A stretch of 14,018 nt of DNA from the NCBI GenBank assembly GCA_018065885.1, contig JAGHSL010000143.1:1-14018 (forward strand), given 5' to 3'. The notes beneath the pieces were generated by a model. The model was not told where the DNA came from and made no database searches. It was given only the letters and a program-made list of their open reading frames with translations. Below, in pieces: positions 13,897-14,018 of the stretch. The stretch is from Candidatus Limimorpha equi (lineage in GTDB: Bacteria > Bacteroidota > Bacteroidia > Bacteroidales > F082). Every line of letters starts with the position of its first letter. Position 1 is the stretch's first letter. The position numbers and the translations under genes were made by a program.

Positions 13897-14018
13897 ATGG
13901 CATCAGGTTCAAAATTCATAGCAGACCGATTGTTTTCCTTGTCGAAGCAAAACTTATCTTCGACGGTGATGCGCCTTGCTGTTACAAGCGTGGCTTTGGC
14001 CATCATTGTGATGCTGAT
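13897..14018 (+). CDS. N-terminal fragment of a membrane protein, possibly an FtsX-like ABC permease
   Basis: An open frame from ATG 13897 runs off the window end and encodes 40 complete residues beginning MASGSKFIADRLFSLSKQN. It then has STVMRLAVTSVALAIIVMLI, the start of a transmembrane helix after a basic cytoplasmic segment. Bacteroidetes FtsX/LolC-E-type permeases often begin with an FIAxR motif, a short basic stretch and a helix rich in A, I and V just like this, hence the tentative call. It has its own -7 promoter element and follows a strong terminator, so a gene start here is well supported even though the product is not. Confidence 0.55.
   Translation, partial: MASGSKFIADRLFSLSKQNLSSTVMRLAVTSVALAIIVML

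Overview
The window looks like chromosomal DNA from a member of the Bacteroidota, probably Bacteroidales. Four transcription units begin just after the typical Bacteroidetes -7 promoter element (TAnnTTTG, here usually followed by CA). Most genes have A-rich leaders instead of Shine-Dalgarno sequences. The gene content (GH133-like debranching enzyme, GT4, GH57, a GT3-GT35 fusion, NfeD plus SPFH, an archaeal-type ATPase, RhuM) also fits. All recognisable genes lie on the + strand.

Positions 1-6342 and 6386-10612 hold a glycogen/alpha-glucan metabolism locus. It contains the C-terminal end of a debranching enzyme, a GT4 glycosyltransferase overlapping it by an ATGA junction, a GH57 alpha-glucanase/transferase, and a 1408-residue protein that fuses a GT3 glycogen synthase module to a GT35 alpha-glucan phosphorylase module. 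Together these could build, trim, debranch and phosphorolyse storage alpha-glucan in the cytoplasm. Between GT4 and GH57 sits an apparent insertion (1868-5131). It carries a DinD/BRO-N-like domain fused to a RhuM-family domain, followed by two tandemly duplicated exported proteins. The first is only an N-terminal helical domain. The second has the same domain plus a probable outer-membrane beta-barrel. The two share a 32-base identical leader and start region.

Positions 10613-10796 hold two tandem copies of a hairpin built on the 10-bp arm GGGCGGAATC. They lie between the synthase-phosphorylase and a stand-alone AAA-type ATPase with a C-terminal PD-(D/E)XK-like motif (10797-12230). A 20-bp palindrome plus T-run ends the ATPase unit.

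Positions 12326-13755 hold an NfeD-like membrane protein and an SPFH (QmcA/paraslipin-type) protein, a classic membrane-scaffold pair, closed by a strong UUCG-loop terminator. The last 122 bases begin a new gene with an N-terminal transmembrane segment, tentatively an FtsX-like permease. No tRNA, rRNA, CRISPR array, transposase or complete mobile element was seen, and no gene-free stretch exceeds 300 bases. The most interesting parts are the inserted RhuM/paralogue block, the synthase-phosphorylase fusion and the tandem hairpin element.
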